Positions 1 through 5,904 of a DNA stretch of 5,904 nt are shown here, in pieces; within the stretch, counting starts at the first letter, position 1; every line of letters begins with the position of its first letter. A program made the position numbers and the translations under genes. Under the pieces are notes generated by a model that had not been told where the DNA came from, searched no databases, and saw only the letters and a list, made by a program, of their open reading frames with translations. The DNA is from CBDTYW01 sp965364735 (lineage in GTDB: Bacteria > Actinomycetota > Nitriliruptoria > Nitriliruptorales > Nitriliruptoraceae). The stretch lies in contig CBDTYW010000233.1 of assembly GCA_965364735.1 (NCBI GenBank), positions 1 to 5,904 on the forward strand, read 5' to 3'.

Positions 1-1161
1 GACCTCCTCGAAGATCTCGTGGTTGGCGTCACCGGAGATCACGATCATCCCCAGCGCACCCTTGTCGAACGTCCGGCTCAGCGCATGGTCGACCAGCAGG
101 ACCGTCTGGGGGACCTGCCCGATCATGTCGACGACCGTGCCGCCACCAGCCGGCACCAGGGTGGTCTGCGACCCCCGCAGCGGGGCGTTGAGCAGCGCGG
201 CCTCCTGGTACACCGCGTCCCAGTGCGACCCGATCGGGTGGAAGCTCGAGATCAGGTTGAGGCCAGCGTTCACGAAGTAGATGCGGGCGCGCTCACCGAC
301 GGCCATCTGCAGCGAGTTGTCCCCGGTCAGCGCTCCGACGGCGCCGTTGAAGACGACCTGCGTCGGCCGCTCGTCGCTCACGGCCTGACGGTCGAGCTCT
401 CCGGTCTCCGCGTCGATGTAGTACTCGCTCTGCACGACGTACCACTCGTGGTCAACCGCCGGGAGCGGCTCCGCCGGGTCGACGAGGATGCCTCCGTACA
501 TGCCGTGGGCGATGTGGGCGGGAACGTCACCGAACGCGCAGTGGTACATGAAGAAGCCCGGGTACAGCAGACGCGCCTCGATGGTGCGCGTCTCGCCGGG
601 GTTGACGGTCGTGGCCTCGGCTCCACCGCCCTGCCCGGTCACCGCATGGAAGTCCACGTTGTGCGGGTGCAGGTTGGTCGCCGGGTTCGTGATCGTGAAG
701 CGCAGGAGATCGCCGACGCGGGCCCGGATCGCGGGACCTGGTGTGCCGACGACGACGCCGTCGTCCGGGGCGCCCGAGACCTTGTAGCCCCACGTCTCGT
801 GGGTCAGCCCGTTGCCGGGGTTGATGACCGACGTGAGCTCGACGACGTCGAAGGCGACATCGACGACGGCTTGGGAGCCGCGCGTCGCGGCAGCGGGGAG
901 GTCCGGCGCGGTCGCGGTGTTGCGCTCACCGGCCGGCGTGCTTGCCAGCGTGGCCTTGGGAACCAGCGTCGGGGTGACGGAGGAGGCGTCGCCCGCAGGT
1001 GCGCCGAGGAGCGGCGTGTTCGTCACGGGGGCTGCCGTGGTGGATCCCGGCGTGAGGGCGATGAGCGCGCCGATGGTCACGGCGACCATCAGAGCGACCA
1101 GGGCACCGTTGCGCAGCGTCTGCGCACTCGTGTTCTCTGGCCGGGAGGGCGTGAGGGCCAT
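1..1161 (-). CDS. nirK: Copper-containing nitrite reductase (NO-forming), AniA-like, 3' end outside window
   Basis: The gene encodes at least 387 residues of a two-cupredoxin enzyme that reduces nitrite to nitric oxide outside the membrane. Residues 1-16 are polar and 17-37 form a hydrophobic segment (signal peptide or anchor, no lipobox Cys). Residues 38-95 are a Thr/Ala/Pro-rich linker. The first cupredoxin domain (about 98-235) has LHPHNVDFHAVTG and YHC motifs. By alignment from memory with known NirK, type 1 copper ligands are H167, C208, H216 and M221, type 2 ligands are H172, H207 and H359, and catalytic residues are D170 and H308. All are present. The Cys-to-His spacing (8) and the HIAHGMYG loop resemble Neisseria AniA rather than Alcaligenes NirK. 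The second domain (about 268-378) ends with VDHALSRTFDKGALG. The ATG is chosen for a GGAG (1169-1172) seven bases upstream and for the hydrophobic N-terminus. AniA-like proteins end soon after this point, but a C-terminal fusion cannot be excluded. Confidence 0.94.
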   Translation of the reverse strand, partial: MALTPSRPENTSAQTLRNGALVALMVAVTIGALIALTPGSTTAAPVTNTPLLGAPAGDASSVTPTLVPKATLASTPAGERNTATAPDLPAAATRGSQAVVDVAFDVVELTSVINPGNGLTHETWGYKVSGAPDDGVVVGTPGPAIRARVGDLLRFTITNPATNLHPHNVDFHAVTGQGGGAEATTVNPGETRTIEARLLYPGFFMYHCAFGDVPAHIAHGMYGGILVDPAEPLPAVDHEWYVVQSEYYIDAETGELDRQAVSDERPTQVVFNGAVGALTGDNSLQMAVGERARIYFVNAGLNLISSFHPIGSHWDAVYQEAALLNAPLRGSQTTLVPAGGGTVVDMIGQVPQTVLLVDHALSRTFDKGALGMIVISGDANHEIFEEV

Positions 1162-1181
1162 GACGGGACTCCGGAGGATTG

Positions 1182-1200
1182 TCGGCGGTGTGCCCGCCGA
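1182..1200. repeat. GC-rich 7-bp inverted repeat just upstream of nirK
   Basis: TCGGCGG (1182-1188) and CCGCCGA (1194-1200) form a perfect 7-bp stem with a 5-base loop. On the minus strand it ends nine bases before the nirK ribosome binding site. It has no T-tract, so it is not a standard intrinsic terminator. It could be an attenuating or stabilising hairpin in the transcript entering nirK; that role is inference. Confidence 0.45.
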
Positions 1201-1211
1201 TGTCCCGACAT
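1200..1211. promoter_or_regulatory. Palindrome ATGTC-CC-GACAT upstream of nirK, candidate operator
   Basis: Five-base arms ATGTC and GACAT flank two bases, giving a 12-base near-perfect palindrome 38 bases upstream of the nirK start. The two-base centre is too short for an RNA hairpin, so a protein-binding site is the more natural reading. It does not match the FNR/NnrR consensus (TTGAC-N4-GTCAA) or the usual NsrR site as I know them. The role is unproven. Confidence 0.3.
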
Positions 1212-1280
1212 GGTCCGACGCTCCGCCCGATCCGGACAGGGACCATCGGCCCTGCTCCGGTGCCGTTGGGCCTGCCTGCC

Positions 1281-2885
1281 TCAGGCGTCGCGGCGCCGTC
1301 GGACCGCGACACCGGCAGCCGTCACCAGTCCCGCGAGGACCGCGAGGCCGCCCCCGGTCGTGGGCAGCGGTGCCGCCGGCTCGGCGGTCGTCGGCTCGGG
1401 TGCCGGCGTCTCGGTCGCGGTCGGTTCAGGGGCTGCGAGCGGCTCGGCCGTGATGGCCTCGTCGGGCAGGTCGACGCGGAAGACGTCGACGCCACGCACG
1501 GCGTCAGCCGTCATCACGAACTTCGTGTTGGTGCCTGTGTCGATCCCGTCTGCGTCACGGATCGGGAACCAGTAGGCGTCCCAGACCTCGGACGGCCGCG
1601 CAGTCGCGTAGCCGTAGACCCCGAGGTTGGCGGGATCGCGGACGTCGATGAAGTACAGGCCCGCGGCGTAGTAGCCCTCCGCGACGATGCCGGTCTCGTG
1701 GTAGTCGAACCAGTGCGCGGAGCAGAAGGTGTCCACCGGCAACGCGAGCGGGCTCCCGAAGCCGTCACGGATCGGGTGGATGGAGTCGAGGAAGGTGATC
1801 GTCCCCATGTTGGCCCCGTATGCGGCGCTGCCGGCGCGCGCGGCGTAGCCCTCCGCGTCCATCTCCGGGATGTGCCAGGACGAGAACTCGCCGGCGAGGT
1901 CGCACGCGACCTCGTCGCCGTCGTTGGCGTAGTCCTCCTCGGTCACGAGCAGGACGTTGCCCTTCGCGAGCGACGGCGACTGGTCCGCGCGGTCGTTGCT
2001 GAACGCGAGGGCGTTGGGCCGCATCGAGTTGTGGAGGATGAAGTCGTTGTGCGGGCTCTGCGTCCCGGTCTCGTCGGTCGCGTTGACCACGAACGGCGCG
2101 GTGGGGTCGGACACGTCGAAGGCTGCTGCTCCGCCGGATCCGGTCTGCCAGGCGATGCCGGCTTCGTCGACGTCCCAGTAGTGGCCCGAACCACGCGTGA
2201 AGATGGCGTTCGGTGACGCTGCGGGGGAACGCGGGTTCAGCCCGGCTTCGTCGACGGACGGTCCGGTGGGGGGGATCTCTGTCGGGGCATCGAGATCGCG
2301 CATGTCGATGATCGAGTAGATGCCGCTGCCGCCCACGGAGTAGGCGTATTCGCAGTTGTACCGGTCGAGGCACTGGACCGTGTGCGTCGAGGTCGAGACA
2401 TCGCCACGCGACCGGACGAACGGATTCGCAGCGTCCGTCACGTCGACGATGACGACGTTCTCGCCACCGACGTGGGTGTCGAAGGCCGCCGCCGGGTCGA
2501 TGTGGTAGAGGTCGATGGCCAGGATCACGAACCGGTCGGTGATGTTGCCGGCCTCGTCGTGACGCTCGCCGTAGGTCATCGACTCGTTCTCGAACTGCAG
2601 GTTCGGGATCGTCGCTTCGTGCGTGACCGTGATGTCGTCGCCGTCGATCTCGTACGAGAAGGTCGCGACCGAGTCCAGGCTCGACGTGTAGAAGTAGTTC
2701 CCGGTCAGCGCGAACTCCGCCGAGATCATCGTGGTGTCGGGGAAGTTCCCGATGAAGTGCACGTTGCTGCTCGTGAGGCCCGGGTAGGCGAACGGGATCG
2801 TCTGCGCGCCGGCAGGGATGGCCGCGGCGGCCGCGAGCGTCGCGACGGCGGCGGCCAGCGCGGCGTGTGTTCGGTTGAGACGCAT
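1281..2885 (-). CDS. Secreted LVIVD-like beta-propeller protein with LPXTG sortase anchor, function unknown
   Basis: The product has 534 residues. Residues 1-28 are a Sec signal peptide (Arg, long Ala-rich core, cleavage likely near AGAQ). The body (about 30-475) has recurring strand motifs resembling LVIVD repeats: NVVIVDVTDAANPFV (143-157), GIYSIIDMRDLDAP (188-201), GAAAFDVSDPTAPFV (252-266), GLYFIDVRDPANLGV (409-423) and GVDVFRVDLP (465-474). This pattern suggests a beta-propeller. Four cysteines (172, 178, 328, 388) could form two disulfides. His and aromatic clusters occur at SPHNDFILHN (277-286) and HWFDYHETG (391-399). A Pro/Thr/Glu linker (479-506) with APEPT twice leads to LPTTG (507-511), a hydrophobic stretch and a terminal RRRR, the layout of a sortase substrate. 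The ATG is chosen because AGGGG (2893-2897) lies seven bases upstream and the signal peptide starts there; the open frame upstream encodes nothing recognisable. No enzymatic role can be named. It sits immediately upstream of nirK on the same strand. Confidence 0.92.
   Translation of the reverse strand: MRLNRTHAALAAAVATLAAAAAIPAGAQTIPFAYPGLTSSNVHFIGNFPDTTMISAEFALTGNYFYTSSLDSVATFSYEIDGDDITVTHEATIPNLQFENESMTYGERHDEAGNITDRFVILAIDLYHIDPAAAFDTHVGGENVVIVDVTDAANPFVRSRGDVSTSTHTVQCLDRYNCEYAYSVGGSGIYSIIDMRDLDAPTEIPPTGPSVDEAGLNPRSPAASPNAIFTRGSGHYWDVDEAGIAWQTGSGGAAAFDVSDPTAPFVVNATDETGTQSPHNDFILHNSMRPNALAFSNDRADQSPSLAKGNVLLVTEEDYANDGDEVACDLAGEFSSWHIPEMDAEGYAARAGSAAYGANMGTITFLDSIHPIRDGFGSPLALPVDTFCSAHWFDYHETGIVAEGYYAAGLYFIDVRDPANLGVYGYATARPSEVWDAYWFPIRDADGIDTGTNTKFVMTADAVRGVDVFRVDLPDEAITAEPLAAPEPTATETPAPEPTTAEPAAPLPTTGGGLAVLAGLVTAAGVAVRRRRDA
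1353..1451 (-). other. Pro/Thr/Glu wall-spanning linker and LPTTG sortase motif of the propeller protein
   Basis: This segment encodes residues 479-511. The linker is low in complexity (Glu-Pro, Thr and Ala repeats, APEPT at 485-489 and 495-499) and ends in LPTTG. A sortase would cut between Thr510 and Gly511 and attach the protein to the cell wall. The following hydrophobic stretch (about 513-528) and RRRR (529-532) complete the signal. No sortase gene lies in the window. Confidence 0.85.
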
Positions 2886-2903
2886 GAGTGATCCCCTGGG
2901 GCA

Positions 2904-2968
2904 GGAGGTGGGTTCGGGCAACGTAGGCCGTGTCATGTGAGTTCGACGACGCCGCTGCCCGCACCTCC
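2904..2968. repeat. 13-bp interrupted inverted repeat in the divergent intergenic region
   Basis: The right arm TGCCCGCACCTCC (2956-2968) pairs with two blocks on the left, GGAGGTG (2904-2910) and CGGGCA (2915-2920), which are separated by a 4-base bulge. The loop is 35 bases (2921-2955). It lies between the divergent propeller and maoC genes. On the minus strand the structure would end six bases before the AGGGG ribosome binding site (2893-2897) of the propeller gene, so a leader hairpin or an operator with two half-sites is possible. Confidence 0.45.
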
Positions 2969-3029
2969 CGCGTCGCGCTGGGCGCGCGGTCGGTCGACGG
3001 GTGGGCCTATCCTCAGCGTCCTCCCGACC

Positions 3030-3034
3030 AAGGA
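3030..3034 (+). promoter_or_regulatory. Ribosome binding site that fixes the maoC start
   Basis: AAGGA lies seven bases before the GTG at 3042. An earlier in-frame GTG at 2937 would add 35 residues of Pro/Ser/Arg-rich sequence that does not fit a hotdog fold, so the GTG at 3042 is preferred. Confidence 0.75.
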
Positions 3035-3041
3035 TCGTTCC

Positions 3042-3506
3042 GTGATCACCGTTGTTCCCGGCTCTGAGCTCGCCGACCACGTCGGCACCGAGGTCGGGGT
3101 GTCCGAGTGGTTCCTCGTGGACCAGGACCGCGTCAACGCGTTCGCCGACGCGACGCTCGACCACCAGTTCATCCACGTCGACCCCGAGGCTGCCGCGAAG
3201 ACGCCGTTCGGGACGACCATCGCCCACGGCTACCTGACCCTGTCCCTCTTGCCGCACCTGGGTTCCGACGTCGGGATCGTGCCGGAGAACGTGGTGATGG
3301 GCGTCAACTACGGGTCCGACCGCATCCGGTTCCTGGCACCCGTACCCGTCGGCAGCCGGGTACGCGCTCGCCTCGTGCTGAAGGCCGTGGCGGAGAAGTC
3401 GCCGGGCCAGTACCTGCTGACGACCGCGACCACGATCGAGATCGAGGGCAGTGACACCCCTGCCATGGTCGCCGACGTGCTGACCCTGCTCATCACGCAG
3501 ATCTGA
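3042..3506 (+). CDS. MaoC/NodN-family hotdog-fold hydratase
   Basis: The 154-residue product matches the usual length of single-domain MaoC-like (R)-specific enoyl-CoA hydratases, cytoplasmic enzymes that hydrate or dehydrate acyl-thioesters. The active-site segment FADATLDHQFIHVDP carries Asp40 and His45 at the spacing of the catalytic Asp/His pair in hydratase-2 enzymes such as PhaJ. It is followed by PFGTTIAHGYLTLSLLP (55-71), typical of the NodN-like subgroup, and by GVNYGSDRIRFLAPVPVGSRVRAR in the C-terminal strands. The residue before the catalytic Asp is Leu39, where the family normally has Gly. The GTG start is supported by AAGGA (3030-3034). The gene diverges from the propeller gene and is followed after 70 bases by a LysR regulator. 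The substrate cannot be told; beta-oxidation, polyhydroxyalkanoate supply or another acyl-CoA route are all possible. Confidence 0.94.
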   Translation: MITVVPGSELADHVGTEVGVSEWFLVDQDRVNAFADATLDHQFIHVDPEAAAKTPFGTTIAHGYLTLSLLPHLGSDVGIVPENVVMGVNYGSDRIRFLAPVPVGSRVRARLVLKAVAEKSPGQYLLTTATTIEIEGSDTPAMVADVLTLLITQI

Positions 3507-3545
3507 CCCGCTGCAGCAGGCCGGATTCCGTCGCGCGCGCTTCAC

Positions 3546-3556
3546 TGTGTGACACA
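3546..3556. promoter_or_regulatory. Palindrome TGTGT-G-ACACA upstream of the LysR gene
   Basis: Perfect five-base arms flank one central base, 20 bases before the LysR start codon. LysR proteins often bind interrupted dyads of the T-N11-A type near their own promoters. This dyad is compact and its position would suit autoregulation or binding by a CRP-like protein. There is no experimental support. Confidence 0.3.
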
Positions 3557-3576
3557 CGAGCATCAGGGGTGCGCCA

Positions 3577-4497
3577 GTGGAGATGCGAGGCCTGCGACAG
3601 CTGGTCGCCCTCGCCGATGCCGGCACCTTCCGGGGTGCTGCCGAGCGGCTCGGGGTGACGCACTCCGCGCTGTCGCAGTCGATCGCGAAGCTCGAGACTG
3701 CGTATGGGGTCGACCTGTTCGCGAGGACGGGTCGCGAGACCGTGCCGACGGCCTTCGGCCAGCGGCTCGTGGACGCCGCTCGTCAGGCGGTCGAGGTGAT
3801 CGACAACGCGGACCGCGAGATCGATCTGATGCGCAACCTCGCGGCGGGGCGCCTCGTCGTCGGGGCGGATCCCAGCGTGAGCGCCTCGTTGCTGGCGCCG
3901 GCGATGACGAGCCTGCTCAACGACTACCCACACCTGAGGTTCACGGTCGTGTCGGCCTCCGGGTCGATGGCGTCCGATGACCTGAAGGGCGGCAGGTTCG
4001 ATCTCTTCGTCGGGCTCCGCCCCGACCGCGTGTCCTCGGAGATCGAGACGCTGGAGCTCGAGCTGCCCCCGCCGGTCGTGGCCTGTCGAGCGGGGCATGA
4101 GCTCGCGGGTGCCGTCGGCGTGGGCATCGATGACCTGATGCGATTCCCGGTGATCGGTGGCGAGGTCCCCGAGTGGTTCCTGATCGCGATCCAGCAGGCC
4201 TTCCCGGACACCTTCCCGGACCTCGACGCGGTGCGGTCGATCTTCCTGACCGCACACGACTTCGGGATGATCCGCAAGATGCTCCCGGTCACCGATGCGG
4301 TCGCGATGGTTCCGCTCGACCTCGTCAGCGACGACATCGAGGCCGGCATGACGTCGTTGATGACGTTGGAATGGTCGCCGTTCGACGGGGCCCTTCCCGG
4401 AACGATCGCGTGGCTCGGCGGGCGGCCCCTTCCGCCTGCCGCGCAGGCGCTCAGCGATCGGATCGAGCGGTTGCTGGAGCGCAGCACGGCGTCCTGA
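3577..4497 (+). CDS. LysR-family transcriptional regulator
   Basis: The 306-residue product has the normal LysR length. Residues 3-60 form the winged helix-turn-helix: MRGLRQLVALADAGTFRGAA, then LGVTHSALSQSIAKLE (25-40) and the wing with DLFAR (46-50). A linker helix (about 62-90) precedes the effector-binding domain (about 92-300), which opens with GRLVVGADPSVSASLLAP and contains a PHLRFTVVSASG strand and FDLFVGLRPD. The GTG start is preferred because AGGGG (3565-3569) lies seven bases upstream; an ATG two codons later is the alternative. It follows maoC by 70 bases on the same strand and precedes the DUF1992 gene by 84 bases. LysR genes often control a divergent neighbour, but none is divergent here, so the target is unknown; nearby genes are only guesses. 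Confidence 0.95.
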   Translation: MEMRGLRQLVALADAGTFRGAAERLGVTHSALSQSIAKLETAYGVDLFARTGRETVPTAFGQRLVDAARQAVEVIDNADREIDLMRNLAAGRLVVGADPSVSASLLAPAMTSLLNDYPHLRFTVVSASGSMASDDLKGGRFDLFVGLRPDRVSSEIETLELELPPPVVACRAGHELAGAVGVGIDDLMRFPVIGGEVPEWFLIAIQQAFPDTFPDLDAVRSIFLTAHDFGMIRKMLPVTDAVAMVPLDLVSDDIEAGMTSLMTLEWSPFDGALPGTIAWLGGRPLPPAAQALSDRIERLLERSTAS

Positions 4498-4569
4498 GGG
4501 TCACCAGGACGCGGCAGGCAGGGCTGAGGCTTCGCGGCTGACGACGTGCGCCGGCACACTGCACCACGC

Positions 4570-4575
4570 AGGAGG
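4570..4575 (+). promoter_or_regulatory. Strong ribosome binding site for the DUF1992 gene
   Basis: AGGAGG, a near-perfect Shine-Dalgarno sequence, lies six bases before the ATG at 4582. It rules out the alternative start at 4546, which would add twelve mostly basic residues (MRRHTAPRRRSH). Confidence 0.85.
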
Positions 4576-4581
4576 TCGCAC

Positions 4582-5076
4582 ATGACGGAGCGGATACCGC
4601 GGGGGCTCGCCCCGGAGACGTGGGCCGACCGGCTGATCCTCGAGGCGATGGAGCGCGGTGAGTTCGACGGGCTCGGTGGTGCCGGTCGGCCGCTCGCCCT
4701 CGGCGACGCGGGCGATCCGGACTGGTGGGTCAAGCGGAAGCTGCGCGAGGAGGAGTTCGTCGCGCTTCCGCCGGCGCTGGAGCTCCGACGGGACCGCGAC
4801 CGTCTCCTCGAGGCGATCGAGAACCTCCCCTCCGAAGCGGCCGTGCGGATGGCGTTGGTCGCCTTGAACGGGCGCATCCTCTACGCGAACTCGCACGCCA
4901 TCCCGGGACCTCCGTCGACGCTCATGACGATGGACGTGGAGCCCCAGGTCGCGCGGTGGCGGGCAGCAGATCCGTCACGGTCGATCGCGCCGGTGGCGGT
5001 TGCGGCCCCCGCGGCCGAACCCCGGCGTCGGTGGTGGTGGCCGTGGGGCGCACGTCCGGGAAGTTCGTCGCGATGA
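4582..5076 (+). CDS. DUF1992 / DnaJC28-like conserved-domain protein with Trp-rich tail
   Basis: The 164-residue product carries the DUF1992 (DnaJ homologue C28 conserved) domain. Visible hallmarks are WADRLILEAMERGEFDGLGG (14-33), GAGRPLAL (33-40) and DPDWWVKRKLREEEF (45-59), followed by LPPALELRRDRDRL (62-75), a helical segment and NSHAIPGPPSTLMTMDVE (103-120). The biochemical role of bacterial members is not established. The last 30 residues differ from what I expect for the family: an Ala/Pro linker followed by RRRWWWPWGARPG (148-160), a basic and tryptophan-rich tail that might touch membrane or nucleic acid. That is speculation. It has no signal peptide and should be cytoplasmic. The MFS gene follows after 60 bases on the same strand. 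Confidence 0.92.
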   Translation: MTERIPRGLAPETWADRLILEAMERGEFDGLGGAGRPLALGDAGDPDWWVKRKLREEEFVALPPALELRRDRDRLLEAIENLPSEAAVRMALVALNGRILYANSHAIPGPPSTLMTMDVEPQVARWRAADPSRSIAPVAVAAPAAEPRRRWWWPWGARPGSSSR

Positions 5077-5136
5077 CCGGAAGCGATCGTCGGTCGTCGC
5101 GGTTGTGCCTCGGACCTCTCATCCCGGACCCACCCC

Positions 5137-5904
5137 GTGCCTGATCCCCGATCGTCCGACGCTCGTGGGCTGCTCGCGCCCGAAGTGCGCTCGGCGACGC
5201 TCGCCATCTGGGCGATCGTCGGTCTCGCCGCGTTCGAGGGCCTCGCGGTCGCCGCTGGCCTGCCGGACGTGGCCGGTGACCTCGGTCAGGTCGACCTCCT
5301 GCCCTGGGTGATCACCTCCTACCTGCTCACCGCAGGTGTCGCGACGGTGGTCGCCGGGCCCCTCGTCGATGGTCTCGGCGTCCGAAGGGTGTTCCGCGTC
5401 GCGGTGATCCTGTTCACCGTCGCCGGCACCGCCGCTGCGTTCGCACCGTCCATGCCCGTGATGATCGCCGCCCGGATCGTGCAGGGGGTCGGTGCGGGGA
5501 TGGCATCGAGCGTCGGGTTGGCCGCGGTCTCGCTGGTGTTCCCGCCCCGGCTCGTGAGCCGCGCCTACGCAGCGAACTCCACGGTCTGGGGCGTCATGGG
5601 CGTGGCCGGTCCGGCGATCGCGGCCCTGATGCTCACGGTCGCCTCGTGGCGGTGGATCTTCGGGATCAACCTGCCCCTCGGTGGGCTCGCGCTCGTCCTC
5701 GGATGGAACGCCTTCCCGGGACCCGTCGGTCATCCGCGGATCGACGTGGACGTCCGCGGGACGGCGCTGGTCGCCGCGTTCACCATCTCCACGCTCGCAG
5801 CCGTCGACGCGATCGGGCCCAGGTCGGTCGCGTGGGTGGCGGCGGCCGCCGCCGCCATCGTCGGCTACCGGCTGCATGCGTCGCGACGCCCGCGCCCTGT
5901 GGTC
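5137..5904 (+). CDS. Major facilitator superfamily transporter, DHA2-like, 3' end outside window
   Basis: The first 256 residues of a membrane transporter are present; the right edge cuts the gene. After a short polar N-terminus, transmembrane segments run at about 21-43, 56-77, 84-104, 106-132, 146-170 and 174-192, with more following at about 208-226 and 230-245. Family motifs are visible: a motif A loop GPLVDGLGVRRVF (74-86) with Asp78, motif B RIVQGVGAG (113-121) and a motif C-like GVMGVAGPAIAAL (152-164). The WRWIFGINLPLGGLAL segment (171-186) is typical of DHA2 (14-helix drug:proton antiporter) members. The segments past 208 fit the two extra central helices of that group. The substrate cannot be predicted. 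The GTG start is the first plausible start after an in-frame stop at 5074-5076; its ribosome binding site is weak (a CGGA about eight bases upstream), so a later GTG at 5185 is possible. Confidence 0.93.
   Translation, partial: MPDPRSSDARGLLAPEVRSATLAIWAIVGLAAFEGLAVAAGLPDVAGDLGQVDLLPWVITSYLLTAGVATVVAGPLVDGLGVRRVFRVAVILFTVAGTAAAFAPSMPVMIAARIVQGVGAGMASSVGLAAVSLVFPPRLVSRAYAANSTVWGVMGVAGPAIAALMLTVASWRWIFGINLPLGGLALVLGWNAFPGPVGHPRIDVDVRGTALVAAFTISTLAAVDAIGPRSVAWVAAAAAAIVGYRLHASRRPRPVV

Noticed and set aside
1368..1451. Repetitive GGCTCGG/GGTGCCGG-like DNA that suggests a tandem repeat or recombination site
   Set aside because: It is explained by the Pro/Thr/Glu linker codons of the sortase-anchored protein.
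19..1575. Long plus-strand open frame of 518 codons opposite nirK and the propeller gene
   Set aside because: It lies antisense to nirK with its clear copper-site motifs and to the end of the propeller gene. Its product is Arg/Gly/Val-rich without domains, as expected from the complement of GC-rich coding DNA.
2886..3626. Upstream extension of the propeller reading frame (247 extra codons)
   Set aside because: It runs antisense through maoC, encodes Arg/Gly-rich sequence, and bypasses the signal peptide and ribosome binding site at the chosen ATG.
3493..4257. Minus-strand open frame of 254 codons opposite the LysR gene
   Set aside because: The plus strand encodes a full-length LysR protein with HTH and effector domains; the antisense product has no recognisable feature.
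5073..5144. ATG overlapping the stop of the DUF1992 gene (ATGA), possible coupled small gene
   Set aside because: It gives only 23 codons without features and ends inside the MFS start region in another frame.
5838..5858. GCG/GCC-rich run that looks like a microsatellite and palindrome
   Set aside because: It encodes an Ala stretch in a predicted MFS transmembrane helix, ordinary for GC-rich genes.
5119..5877. Minus-strand open frame of 252 codons opposite the MFS gene
   Set aside because: Its product is rich in Asp, Arg, Gly and His, typical of antisense to GC-rich membrane-protein genes; the plus strand carries MFS motifs.

Overview
The window is very GC-rich, starts three of its six genes with GTG, and encodes a surface protein ending in an LPXTG-type sortase signal. 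Together these point to a high-GC Gram-positive actinomycete. The envelope looks monoderm (secreted proteins, sortase signal, no outer-membrane features). A deep or environmental lineage such as Nitriliruptoria/Euzebyales or Acidimicrobiia is possible, but that placement is inference.

There are six protein genes and no gene-free stretch longer than about 160 bases. Reading leftward on the minus strand: a secreted, sortase-anchored protein with LVIVD-like beta-propeller repeats (1281-2885), followed 119 bases downstream by a copper nitrite reductase, NirK of the AniA-like type (1-1161, C-terminus beyond the left edge). Reading rightward on the plus strand: a MaoC/NodN-type hotdog hydratase (3042-3506), a LysR-family regulator (3577-4497), a DUF1992/DnaJC28-domain protein (4582-5076) and a DHA2-like MFS transporter (5137-5904, cut by the right edge). 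The two groups diverge from a 156-base region (2886-3041) that holds a 13-bp inverted repeat with a bulge.

The leftward pair is the most interesting part. Both products act outside the membrane and face the same way, so the propeller protein may be a wall-anchored partner or scaffold for nitrite reduction to nitric oxide. That functional link is inferred from position only. The spacer between the pair carries three dyad symmetries, two of them sharing end bases with the central one, which could be an operator or attenuator for nirK. The four rightward genes are separated by 60-84 bases and look like ordinary chromosomal genes with unrelated roles; they may or may not share transcripts.

No tRNA, rRNA, CRISPR array, insertion sequence, integrase or attachment site was seen. 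Nothing suggests recent transfer. No clearly new multi-gene system is evident; the propeller/NirK pair is the best candidate for undescribed biology.
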